64,000 bases of DNA from JBBBNV01 sp037137075 (lineage in GTDB: Bacteria; Bacillota; Bacilli; Paenibacillales; NBRC-103111). A program made the position numbers and the translations under genes. Below are positions 49,131 to 57,543 of the stretch, piece after piece (position 1 is the stretch's first letter; every line of letters starts with the position of its first letter). Below the pieces are notes generated by a model, which was given only the letters and a program-made list of their open reading frames with translations, was not told the origin of the DNA and made no database searches. The stretch lies in contig NZ_JBBBNV010000006.1 of NCBI RefSeq assembly GCF_037137075.1, positions 62,001-126,000 on the forward strand. The letters are read 5' to 3'.

Positions 49131-49763
49131 ATGCCATTCAAAGCAAAGGATCGTATTGTGTTTATTGGCGACAGCATCACAGATAAAGGGAGAAAGAAGG
49201 ACCCACAGAAGCTCGGCACCGGCTACGTCCGGATGGTTCACGATTATTTGCACGCCGTTTATCCGCAGCTGTCGTTAAAAATCATTAATGAAGGGGTGTC
49301 CGGCAACCGGATCGTAGATTTGGAGAAACGCTGGACCGTAGATGTGCTGGACAATCGGCCGCAATGGGTATCTATCTCCATCGGCATTAATGATGTGTGG
49401 CGTCAGGTTGATAACGTTGATATCGAACAGGTGTATCCCGACCGGTTTGAGGAAATTTACCGCCGTCTGCTGGAACAGGCGCGGGATGAGCTGGGCTGCC
49501 GGTTTATTTTGATGCAGCCGACAATTATTAAGGAGCATCTGGATTCTTCCGGCAACCGGCTGCTGAAGGCTTATGTTGATGCGGTCAATCGGCTGGCTGA
49601 GGAATTTCAGGGCATTTTGGTACCGACGCACCAGGCCTTTATCGATTTCCTGAAATGCGACACCGATAAGGATTTGACAACCGACGGCGTTCATATGAAC
49701 ACGCTTGGCGATACACTGATGGCGGCGACCTGGCTCAAGGCTGTCGGTGTTCTCGGGAAATAA
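49131..49763 (+). CDS. SGNH/GDSL-family hydrolase, likely carbohydrate acetylesterase
   Basis: The 210-residue protein has the four SGNH blocks: block I IVFIGDSITDKGR with the nucleophile serine (about 8-20), the glycine in block II (NEGVSGNRIVDL), block III ISIGINDVW with the asparagine, and block V TTDGVHMN with the catalytic Asp-x-x-His. This layout is common in rhamnogalacturonan or xylan acetylesterases (CE12/CE3-like). No signal peptide is present, so it acts on imported oligosaccharides. The ribosome site is AAGGAGGAG. A terminator follows at 49814. Confidence 0.87.
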   Translation: MPFKAKDRIVFIGDSITDKGRKKDPQKLGTGYVRMVHDYLHAVYPQLSLKIINEGVSGNRIVDLEKRWTVDVLDNRPQWVSISIGINDVWRQVDNVDIEQVYPDRFEEIYRRLLEQARDELGCRFILMQPTIIKEHLDSSGNRLLKAYVDAVNRLAEEFQGILVPTHQAFIDFLKCDTDKDLTTDGVHMNTLGDTLMAATWLKAVGVLGK

Positions 49764-49813
49764 GAGTAACCTTGGAGGGCGCAAGCATAGCTCCCGTATG
49801 AAAAAACAATTAG

Positions 49814-49867
49814 GGAAGAGCTCCCCAAGCCACGAAAAGGTGGAGTTGGCGGGTCTTCCTTTTTTTA
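49814..49867 (+). terminator. Rho-independent terminator
   Basis: GGAAGA/TCTTCC is extended inward by CCAA/TTGG and CCAC/GTGG pairs around GAAAAG. TTTTTTT follows. Confidence 0.8.
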
Positions 49868-50342
49868 CGGGAATTTCCTTGCAAGCGAGCATGGACACGA
49901 AGCCGTTCCGTTTATCGGGCTCCGAACACAATCAGCCTATGATGCTATGCGAGATTTCGCGAGAACGGTGGAAAAGGGGCTATGCCGCCTATAATGTGAG
50001 TGAATTCGGCCTATAGTCGGTCTTTGACATTCCTTTACACTTGTAACCGGAAGAGGAAGTTTGGTCTGTAGTGGATTCGCAGCTCTTCCCATGGCCGGGC
50101 AGTGGACGGTCCCTTCGAATAAGAATGATTTGGCTAGACCGCAGGTGCGGCATTGGAATTCTTATTCATGACTTAGAAACGGGCATTTCCAATACGAACG
50201 GCGATGCAGTTTATGCGGCTAGATCAGAATCAACCCATACCAGATTTTGCTCTAGTTTATGCTCCAGGCCCGTTCCCTTAATAAAGGGCGGCGAGGTCGG
50301 TGATCTGATATGCACTACAAGCAGAGTACGGAGGCGGAATAC
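49868..50342. other. Gene-free region upstream of the SDR gene
   Basis: No gene is seen. The long nested hairpin at 50117-50167 is the main feature. The frame at 49747-50016 runs across a terminator and is not credible. The SDR ribosome site GGAGG lies at the right end. Confidence 0.4.
50117..50167. repeat. Nested inverted repeat
   Basis: GAATAAGAAT and ATTCTTATTC form perfect 10-bp arms around a 31-nt centre, and within the centre CCGCA-GG-TGCGG forms a second stem. No T-run follows, so it is not a simple terminator. It may be an operator or an RNA structure. Confidence 0.5.
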
Positions 50343-51122
50343 ATGGCTGGCAACAGATTAGCAAACAAGGTCGCTATAATCACCGGAGCGGCATCCGGGA
50401 TTGGAGAAGCGATTGCCCGGAGGTTTGGCGAAGAGGGCGCCCGCGTCGTGGTCAACGATATTTCGGAGGAAGGCGGGCAGGTCGTTAAGCAAATTAATGA
50501 GGCGGGCGGAGACGGTTTATTTGTCCGGGCCGACATCCGGTCCGAAGAAAATGTAATCCGTCTGATGGCAGAGGTTAAGCAGCACTACGGGAGCGTGGAT
50601 ATACTCGTCAACAACGCGGGGGTAACCTGCACAACAAACGTCGTTACGGCGGATGATGAGGCGTGGAACCGTGTTATGGACTTGAATTTAAAAAGCGCGT
50701 GGTACTGCTGCAAGCATGCAATTCCATTGATGCTGGAGCAGCATGGAGGCAGTATTGTCAGCATCTCCTCCACCCATGTCACCCGCACGCAAAAAAATCA
50801 TTTTCCGTACCATGCCTCCAAAGCGGGGATGCTGGCCATGACGCAGGGAATTTGCGTTGATTTCGGCCGGCAGGGCATTCGGGCCAATACGATTAGCCCG
50901 GGCTTTATTGAGACCCCGCTGGCGGAAGCCTACATGCGGTCGTTCCCGAACCGGGAGGAAAAGCTGCAGGCCATGCTCAAAACCCACCCGGTCGGCAGAT
51001 TGGGCAAGCCGTCCGATGTGGCAAGCGCGGCGGTGTTCCTCGCCTCCGACGAAGCCGGGTTTATCGCAGGCGCTAATCTGGTTATTGACGGAGGACGCTC
51101 TGTTCTTCAGGTGTTTGACTAA
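50343..51122 (+). CDS. Short-chain dehydrogenase/reductase (SDR)
   Basis: The protein has 259 residues from the ATG at 50343, behind GGAGG; an ATG at 50310 would add 11 residues without a site. Classical SDR motifs: TGAASGIGEAIARRFG (about 12-27, cofactor), VNDISEEGG with an acidic residue that favours NAD, LVNNAGVTCTT, the catalytic serine in SIVSISSTHVTR, Y-x-x-x-K as YHASK, and SPGFIETPL. The substrate is unknown; in a rhamnose/fucose locus a sugar 1-dehydrogenase or a sugar-acid dehydrogenase is reasonable. It lies alone between a terminator and the 903-residue gene. Confidence 0.87.
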   Translation: MAGNRLANKVAIITGAASGIGEAIARRFGEEGARVVVNDISEEGGQVVKQINEAGGDGLFVRADIRSEENVIRLMAEVKQHYGSVDILVNNAGVTCTTNVVTADDEAWNRVMDLNLKSAWYCCKHAIPLMLEQHGGSIVSISSTHVTRTQKNHFPYHASKAGMLAMTQGICVDFGRQGIRANTISPGFIETPLAEAYMRSFPNREEKLQAMLKTHPVGRLGKPSDVASAAVFLASDEAGFIAGANLVIDGGRSVLQVFD

Positions 51123-51290
51123 ATGAGTTGAACAATCAGCATGACATTTGAAGTGGAGCGAGCAGTGGGCGACAGCGGGTAGTTGACTTAAGGACCGGTT
51201 CGGTTTATTTATTTTTGTCATGGTCCCGGTCATTGAATTGTTCTTGAAATAACAAATGGGCTTCGACAGAACGGAGGGTTCAGAGAATTC

Positions 51291-54002
51291 ATGAAAACGA
51301 TTACGATAGGCTATGAGCATCAGCCCGCACCGCGGGTAGAATACGGGATACAGCTTGTTACCGAGGCGCTGCAGCAATGCGGCTATACGGTTACAACCGC
51401 GCAGGGGGCTTGGGCGTGGGATACTTACCGCGCCACGGCGGGAATTAAGCTTTTTATCGGGAACCGGAATGAATCCGGGCTGCTGCAGCAGCTTGAACAG
51501 CGTGACGTGCTTTTGTATCACACGACAGCCCCGGAGAAGCAGGGCTTCTATTTGGCCTCCTGCCCGGGCGAGCTGACAGCGGTTTCAGGCGGAGATGACT
51601 CCGGCGTGCTGTACGGCTGCCAGGAGCTGGCCCGCCGAATCAAGGTTGCCGGCACACTGCCGCAGGATTTGGCTTTCGGCGATGCGCCGCATTTTTCACT
51701 GAGGGGTCCGGCTATCGGTCTGCAAAAAATGAAGGTGGAGCCGCCTCGTCAAACGTATGAATATCCGATTACACCGTCCCGTTTCCCTTGGTTCTATGAT
51801 CGGGGATTGTGGACGGATTTCCTCGATATGATGTTCGAGGAGCGCTGCAACATTGTGTACTTGTGGAGCGGCCATCCATTCTCTTCGCTCGTCAAGCTGG
51901 CCGATTATCCGGAAGCGCTGGAAGTGACGGATGAGGAGTTCGCTCTGAATGTGGATACCTTCCGCTGGCTGACACAGGAGGCCGACCGCCGCGGCATTTG
52001 GGTTGTCCTGAAGTTCTACAATATTCATATTCCGCTGCCGTTTGCGGAGAAGCACGGTCTGAAGCTGCACCAGCCGAAGCCGCTGCCTCTGACCAGCGAT
52101 TATTATAAGAAATCCATTGCCGCGTTTGTCCGCACATTCCCGAATGTAGGGCTTATGATCTGTCTCGGGGAAGCGCTGCAGGGTCAAATTTATGGTGTGG
52201 AATGGTTTAACGAAACGATTTTGGCCGGACTGCTGGACGGGCTGAAGGATGCCGACGTGAAGGAGAAGCCGCCTATTATTCTCCGTTCCCATGCGATTGA
52301 GCCGCAAAAGGTCATTGAGGCCGCACTGCCTCTGTATCCGAATTTGTATACGGAAGCGAAATACAACGGGGAATCTCTTACAACCTATACGCCGCGAGGC
52401 AAGTGGCAGGAGACCCATAATAAGCTCGGATCGCTGCAAACGGTCCATATTGTGAATGTACACATATTGGCGAATCTGGAGCCGTTCCGTTTCGGGGCGC
52501 CATCGTTTATCCAGAAGTGCATGCAGGCGGCCAAATACCGCTTGAAGTCCAGCGGGCTTCACTTGTATCCGCTCTTCTTCTGGGATTGGCCGTATGCTCC
52601 GGACAAAGCCGAGCCTAGACTCAGACAGCTTGACCGGGATTGGCTGTGGTTCGCCACCTGGTTCCGTTACGCCTGGAATCCGGACCGTGACCCGGCGGCC
52701 GAGCGGCATTACTGGACCGGCGTGTTCGCGCGTATATACGGCAGTCCGGAGGCTGGCGAGGCCATACTGGACGCTTATGAGGCTTCTGGCCAATGTGCGC
52801 CGAAGCTGCTGCGCCGATTCGGCATTACCGAGGGGAATCGCCAGACGATGAGTCTTGGAATGACGATGAGCCAGTTGACGAATCCGGAGCGTCATATGCC
52901 TTGGCCGGATTTGTGGGAATCCCAAGCGCCGGAGGGTGAACGGCTGGAGCAGTACATCGTCAAGAAGCTGAAGGGCGACCCTCATGTCGGGGAAACCCCG
53001 CCTGAAATTATTGCCGATGCCGAACGGCATGCCGAAGAAGCAGTGGCGGCTATCGAACGGGCCTCGCGGCTGGTCACCCGCAATCAGGAGGAATTCGACC
53101 GCCTGGCTGCTGATATGCTGGCTATTCGCTTGATGGTACGCGTATTTGTTCATAAGGTTCGTACGGCAATGCTTGTTTTGACCTATAAGCACGCCACGGA
53201 AGGGCAGTACTTTACCCGACTGGAGCTGCTGGAGGAAGCCGCACAGGAGCTGGAGCAAGGCATGGTAAGCTACCGGGAGCTGGCGGCGCTGACCGCGAAG
53301 ACGTATTTGTTCGCCAACAGCATGCAGACCCCGCAGCGGAAGGTGCCAATCCGGAACGGCTTTGAATATCGGCACTGGAACGATTGCCTGCCTATTTATG
53401 AGGAAGAGCTTAAGCAGTTCAAGCTTCACTTGGGCGAGCTGCAGGCGGGTGTTCAGCCGGAAGCGCTCAAGAATGCCAAAAAGCCGATATTGCCTTGCCG
53501 GGAAGAGGACTTCATCCTGCACTCTCCTCATGCCGAAACATTCCGTGTGGAGAAGGAAGCCAACGTATTTACGGATGGCGATATTCACATCGTCGGTGTA
53601 GCGGAAGAGCTGAACGGGCTGACCGGCATCCGGTTCAGCCAGATGGAAGCGGCGATGAACGGGGTAGTTATTGATCTTGAGCTGACGAAGCCGGCCCAGG
53701 TGCTGATTGGTTATTTCAACAACAAGGATGAGCAGTGGCTCCAGGCTCCAAGTCTGGAGGAAAACACCCATGCCGATGACATGGGCGGCTATGCGCCGGT
53801 GCTGCAAAAGGGACTCCGCCTCTATGCGTATCCTTCCGTCAACGTCCATATGTTCCGCTTCGAAGCGGGGCGCCATGCGGTTGATTTCGGAAGGGGCGCT
53901 TACCTCATTCTTGGTGTTGTGCCGCTCGATCAGGAGATTCGACCGCGCAATGTGGAACACAAAAACGACGGAATTGAAACGCTGGATTGGCTGTATGAAT
54001 AG
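51291..54002 (+). CDS. Large putative glycoside hydrolase, family not recognised
   Basis: The 903-residue cytoplasmic protein matches no family I can name with certainty. Residues 1-140 look like the zincin-like beta-alpha domain found before GH20, GH67 and GH84 catalytic domains (KLFIGNRNESGLLQQL, VSGGDDSGVLYGCQELARRI). Residues about 140-420 resemble a TIM barrel: FLDMMFEERCNIVYLWSGHPFSS, DRRGIWVVLKFYNIHIPLP, FVRTFPNVGLMICLGEALQG (an acidic candidate at GEAL), PPIILRSHAIEPQKVIEAA. A helical region (about 540-760) and a beta-sandwich end follow. GH95 starts 30 nt downstream, so it belongs to the sugar operon. The start has CGGAGGG before it. Confidence 0.6.
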   Translation: MKTITIGYEHQPAPRVEYGIQLVTEALQQCGYTVTTAQGAWAWDTYRATAGIKLFIGNRNESGLLQQLEQRDVLLYHTTAPEKQGFYLASCPGELTAVSGGDDSGVLYGCQELARRIKVAGTLPQDLAFGDAPHFSLRGPAIGLQKMKVEPPRQTYEYPITPSRFPWFYDRGLWTDFLDMMFEERCNIVYLWSGHPFSSLVKLADYPEALEVTDEEFALNVDTFRWLTQEADRRGIWVVLKFYNIHIPLPFAEKHGLKLHQPKPLPLTSDYYKKSIAAFVRTFPNVGLMICLGEALQGQIYGVEWFNETILAGLLDGLKDADVKEKPPIILRSHAIEPQKVIEAALPLYPNLYTEAKYNGESLTTYTPRGKWQETHNKLGSLQTVHIVNVHILANLEPFRFGAPSFIQKCMQAAKYRLKSSGLHLYPLFFWDWPYAPDKAEPRLRQLDRDWLWFATWFRYAWNPDRDPAAERHYWTGVFARIYGSPEAGEAILDAYEASGQCAPKLLRRFGITEGNRQTMSLGMTMSQLTNPERHMPWPDLWESQAPEGERLEQYIVKKLKGDPHVGETPPEIIADAERHAEEAVAAIERASRLVTRNQEEFDRLAADMLAIRLMVRVFVHKVRTAMLVLTYKHATEGQYFTRLELLEEAAQELEQGMVSYRELAALTAKTYLFANSMQTPQRKVPIRNGFEYRHWNDCLPIYEEELKQFKLHLGELQAGVQPEALKNAKKPILPCREEDFILHSPHAETFRVEKEANVFTDGDIHIVGVAEELNGLTGIRFSQMEAAMNGVVIDLELTKPAQVLIGYFNNKDEQWLQAPSLEENTHADDMGGYAPVLQKGLRLYAYPSVNVHMFRFEAGRHAVDFGRGAYLILGVVPLDQEIRPRNVEHKNDGIETLDWLYE

Positions 54003-54032
54003 CGATATCGTTCAGAAATGGCAGGGGAGATA

Positions 54033-56399
54033 ATGCCGGATAAACAATTAGCGCTGTGGTATAAGCAGCCTGCAAATAACTGGTTTGAGGCCCTGCCTGT
54101 CGGCAACGGGCGTCTTGGCGGCATGGTCTTCGGCGGAACAGGCCGGGAGCGGATCGCATTGAACGAGGATACGTTGTGGTCCGGCGAGCCCCGCGACACG
54201 GTACGGTATGATGCCGAAAGGCATCTGGAACCGGTGCGCCGCCTTATCTTTGCGGGCAGGCATGAAGAAGCCGAGCAGCTGATAGAGCAGTATATGGAGG
54301 GCTCGGAAATTGAGTCCTACCTCCCTCTGGGGGATTTGGAGCTGCTGTTTGAAGAAGAAGGGGACATCACCGAGTATCGCCGCGAGCTGGACCTTGAGGA
54401 AGGACTCGTTCGTGTCCGTTACCGGAGGGGCGGAGTACTGCACACACGGGAGCTGTTCATCTCCGCACCCGATCAGGTGCTGGCCATCCGTTTGTCCAGT
54501 GAAGGCAAGCTGAACGTGACGGCGCAGCTGCACAGTCCGCTGCAGTTTTCCGCGCGTAAGTCGGGAAGCCGCGGAGTCGGCATATCGGGCCGCGCTCCGA
54601 TTCATGTGCTCCCCAATACGGTCAAGTCGCCCGAGCCTGTACAGTATATGGAAGGGCGGGGCATCAGTTTTGGGATGGAGCTGCAGGCTGTAGTCGACAA
54701 AGGCCGGGTGGAAGCAAGCGGCGGCCGCCTGCACATTAGCGGCGCGGGTACTGTTACATTGCTGCTGACCGCTGCAACAAGCTTCAACGGGTTTGATCAG
54801 GACCCGGCGCGGAACATGCGCGATCCGGAGGCGCTCTGCGGAGAATGGCTGGCGCAAGCGGGCATGCTTGGCTGGGAAAGCTTGAAGCAGCGTCATATCG
54901 GGGAATACTCGGCGCTGTTTAAGCGTGTGGATTTACGGCTTGGCAGCGCACAGCGGGATCTGCCGGTCGATGAGCGGATTCAAGCGGTGAAGGACGGTGC
55001 GGATGATCCTGCGCTGGCCGCGCTCTTTTTCCAATACGGGCGTTATTTGCTCATTTCCAGCTCGCGGCCCGGATCACAGCCTGCAAATCTGCAAGGAATT
55101 TGGAATGATAAAATGCGGCCGCCTTGGTGCAGCAGCTGGACGGCCAATATTAATGTGGAGATGAACTATTGGCCGGCGGAGGTAACCAATTTGGCGGAAT
55201 GCCACCAGCCGTTATTCGATTTCACGCGGGATTTGAGTGTCACCGGATGCAAGACGGCAAGTGTTCATTACCGCAGCCGGGGCTGGACGGCGCACCATAA
55301 CATCGATTTATGGCGCACCTCTACACCAGTGGACGGCTCGCCCAGCTGGGCGTTTTGGCCGATGGCCGGGGCCTGGCTGTGCCAGCACCTCTGGGAGCAT
55401 TATGCCTACAGCCTGGATGAGGCATTTTTGCGGCAGGCTTATCCGGTCCTGCAGGGGGCAGCGCTGTTCTGCCTTGATTGGCTGGTCGAAACACCGGACG
55501 GTTATTTGGCAACCTGCCCTTCCACCTCGCCGGAAAATTATTTCCTGACCGAAGACGGGCAGAAAAGCAGCGTGACCTACGGAGCGACGATGGACCTAGC
55601 GCTTATTCGCGACTTGTTCGCCCACTGCATTGAGGCCAGTCTGATTCTGGACCGCGATGAAACGCTGCGGAAGCAGTGGGAGCAGGCGCTAGAGAAGATG
55701 CTGCCGTATCAAGTCGGCCAATACGGCCAGCTGCAGGAGTGGAGCCAGGATTTTGCGGAGCATGAGCCAGGACACCGCCACATTGCTCATCTGGTTGCGC
55801 TGCATCCGCTGAACCAGATCACGCTGCACGGCCAGCCGGATCTGGCGGCTGCCTGCCGCAAAACACTGGAGCGGCGTCTTGAGCACGGCGGAGCGCATAC
55901 CGGGTGGAGCTGCGCGTGGACGATCAGCTTCTGGGCCCGCCTGTGCGAAGGGGAGAAGGCGCAGCATTTTGTGCATGAGCTGCTGGCGGGGATGCATCCC
56001 AATATGATGAATGCGCACCGGCATCCCAAGGTGAAGCTGAATATTTTCCAAATCGACGGCAATTTCGCCGGCACAGCCGGCATCGCTGAAATGCTGCTGC
56101 AGAGTCATGACGCGGCAATCCAGCTGTTACCGGCGCTGCCTCCCCAGTGGACCAGCGGTCAGGTGCGGGGGCTGCGCGCGCGCGGAGGCTTCACGATCGG
56201 TATGGAGTGGGAGGACGGCCAGCTGCTTCATGCTGAAATGGTATCTGAAGCAGGACAAGCGTGCCGGCTGCGGACGCCGTATCCGGTTGATATCCTGCAG
56301 GACGGGCGGATTTTGGAGGCGGACCGTTCGGAGCCGGGGATAACCGTGTTCGCGACTGCCGTCAAGCAGCGTTATGAAATTGTTCCAAGGAGGCCATAA
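54033..56399 (+). CDS. GH95 alpha-L-fucosidase (or alpha-L-galactosidase)
   Basis: The 788-residue enzyme starts at the ATG at 54033 behind CAGGGGAG. The N-terminal beta domain begins ALWYKQPANNWFEALPVGNGRLGGMVFGG and ALNEDTLWSG, the hallmark of GH95. The catalytic (alpha/alpha)6 domain has NLQGIWNDKMRPPW and SWTANINVEMNYWPAEVTNLAEC, with the asparagine pair of the family in NIN; AEHEPGHRHIAHLVALHPLNQI and GWSCAWTISFWARL follow. GH95 inverts alpha-1,2-L-fucosides; plant xyloglucan and rhamnogalacturonan side chains carry fucose and L-galactose. No signal peptide is present, so it is intracellular. Confidence 0.92.
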   Translation: MPDKQLALWYKQPANNWFEALPVGNGRLGGMVFGGTGRERIALNEDTLWSGEPRDTVRYDAERHLEPVRRLIFAGRHEEAEQLIEQYMEGSEIESYLPLGDLELLFEEEGDITEYRRELDLEEGLVRVRYRRGGVLHTRELFISAPDQVLAIRLSSEGKLNVTAQLHSPLQFSARKSGSRGVGISGRAPIHVLPNTVKSPEPVQYMEGRGISFGMELQAVVDKGRVEASGGRLHISGAGTVTLLLTAATSFNGFDQDPARNMRDPEALCGEWLAQAGMLGWESLKQRHIGEYSALFKRVDLRLGSAQRDLPVDERIQAVKDGADDPALAALFFQYGRYLLISSSRPGSQPANLQGIWNDKMRPPWCSSWTANINVEMNYWPAEVTNLAECHQPLFDFTRDLSVTGCKTASVHYRSRGWTAHHNIDLWRTSTPVDGSPSWAFWPMAGAWLCQHLWEHYAYSLDEAFLRQAYPVLQGAALFCLDWLVETPDGYLATCPSTSPENYFLTEDGQKSSVTYGATMDLALIRDLFAHCIEASLILDRDETLRKQWEQALEKMLPYQVGQYGQLQEWSQDFAEHEPGHRHIAHLVALHPLNQITLHGQPDLAAACRKTLERRLEHGGAHTGWSCAWTISFWARLCEGEKAQHFVHELLAGMHPNMMNAHRHPKVKLNIFQIDGNFAGTAGIAEMLLQSHDAAIQLLPALPPQWTSGQVRGLRARGGFTIGMEWEDGQLLHAEMVSEAGQACRLRTPYPVDILQDGRILEADRSEPGITVFATAVKQRYEIVPRRP

Positions 56400-56402
56400 G
56401 CT

Positions 56403-57392
56403 ATGACGACGCCATATGCGCATGTTGTCAAAGAGTTTCTGTTTGAGGAAGACCGTCCGTTCTTGAGCTGCCATGCTTCAACACTGGAGCTGCTGCCTAA
56501 CGGGGAGGTCATTGCGGCCTGGTTCGGGGGCACGAAAGAGAAAGCCCCGGATGTGGCAATCTGGATTGCTCACCGGAGAATTGAGGGAGGCTGGACGCCT
56601 CCCCGCAAGGTGGCCGATGAGGAGAACGTTCCTCTCTGGAATCCGGTCCTGTTTCGCAGACAAGACGGGGTACTGTTCCTCTACTATAAAGTCGGCAACG
56701 AGATTGAGCACTGGGTGACGATGGTGATGAGCTCGCAGGACGGGGGATACACGTGGACGGAGCCCGCCGTGCTCGTACAAGGAGATCGAGGCGGGCGAGG
56801 TCCGGTCAAAAACAAGCCGATTACACTGCAGGACGGCACAATTGCAGCCCCTGCATCAGTGGAGCCGGCCTGGGACGCCTTCGTTGATTTGTCCTACGAC
56901 GGCGGCAGCACGTGGAGACGCAGCGAGACGGTTCCGCTGGATCATAGCGCCCTAAAGGGAAAGGGTATTATTCAGCCGTCGCTATGGGAATCCGAGCCCG
57001 GCATGGTCCATATGTTCAGCCGGAGTATGGAAGGGTATATTTACCGCAGTGATTCTACCGATGGGGGCCGAACGTGGTGTCCGGCGTATCCAATCAGCCT
57101 GCCCAACAACAACAGCGGTCTTGATCTGGTCAAAATGGACAACGGCACCCTGGCGATTGTTTACAATCCTACCCAGCCGGAGCCCGGCAAGAAGAAAGGG
57201 CCCAGAACGCCGCTGTTTCTCAGCCTGTCGCGGGACAATGGCTTGACCTGGGGAGAGGATCTTTTGCTGGACCAGGGAGAGAAGCAATATTCTTATCCTG
57301 CAATCATTGCGAGCGGAAATGACCTATATATTACTTATACATGGCGGCGGGAACGCATTGCATTTTGGAAAATTGAGTTAAAAAGCGAATAA
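56403..57392 (+). CDS. Sialidase-fold BNR-repeat protein (BNR_2 type)
   Basis: The 329-residue protein is a six-bladed beta-propeller of the sialidase superfamily. Four Asp-box motifs are visible: SSQDGGYTWTEP, SYDGGSTWRRS, STDGGRTWCPA and SRDNGLTWGED. The N-terminal arginine-triad site of true sialidases is not obvious: the first strand reads SCHASTLELLPNGEVIAAWFGGTKE. I do not call it a sialidase. BNR_2 proteins in plant-polysaccharide loci often have unassigned glycosidase or lyase activity. The start has AAGGAGG inside the end of the GH95 gene, 3 nt before it. A paralogue lies at 59747. Confidence 0.75.
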   Translation: MTTPYAHVVKEFLFEEDRPFLSCHASTLELLPNGEVIAAWFGGTKEKAPDVAIWIAHRRIEGGWTPPRKVADEENVPLWNPVLFRRQDGVLFLYYKVGNEIEHWVTMVMSSQDGGYTWTEPAVLVQGDRGGRGPVKNKPITLQDGTIAAPASVEPAWDAFVDLSYDGGSTWRRSETVPLDHSALKGKGIIQPSLWESEPGMVHMFSRSMEGYIYRSDSTDGGRTWCPAYPISLPNNNSGLDLVKMDNGTLAIVYNPTQPEPGKKKGPRTPLFLSLSRDNGLTWGEDLLLDQGEKQYSYPAIIASGNDLYITYTWRRERIAFWKIELKSE

Positions 57393-57543
57393 ATGAAAAA
57401 AAATTTTTAAAATGAGGGTGGAATAAGCAGGATTGACCTATAGATTGAGCGAATAACCACCCTTATTAGCTAAATGTATTCGTTTATACTGGGTCAAAAG
57501 GCAGTTTACACCAAATTTAAGTTTTCGGATGGAGGTGATATCC
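57393..57543. other. Intergenic hairpin region
   Basis: AGGGTGG (57415-57421) pairs with CCACCCT (57457-57463), and a TATACT sequence follows at 57485. It may separate two transcripts of the sugar locus, but neither a full terminator nor a full promoter is convincing. Confidence 0.35.

Noticed and set aside
51696..53960. 754-codon open frame on the minus strand
   Set aside because: It lies wholly opposite the 903-residue protein, has arginine- and histidine-rich low-quality composition and no ribosome site. It arises from the GC-rich third codon positions of the real gene.
56403..57392. True sialidase
   Set aside because: Asp boxes alone mark the propeller fold; the arginine triad and the FRIP motif are not visible, and no sialic-acid genes are nearby apart from a DapA-type lyase that fits other roles.
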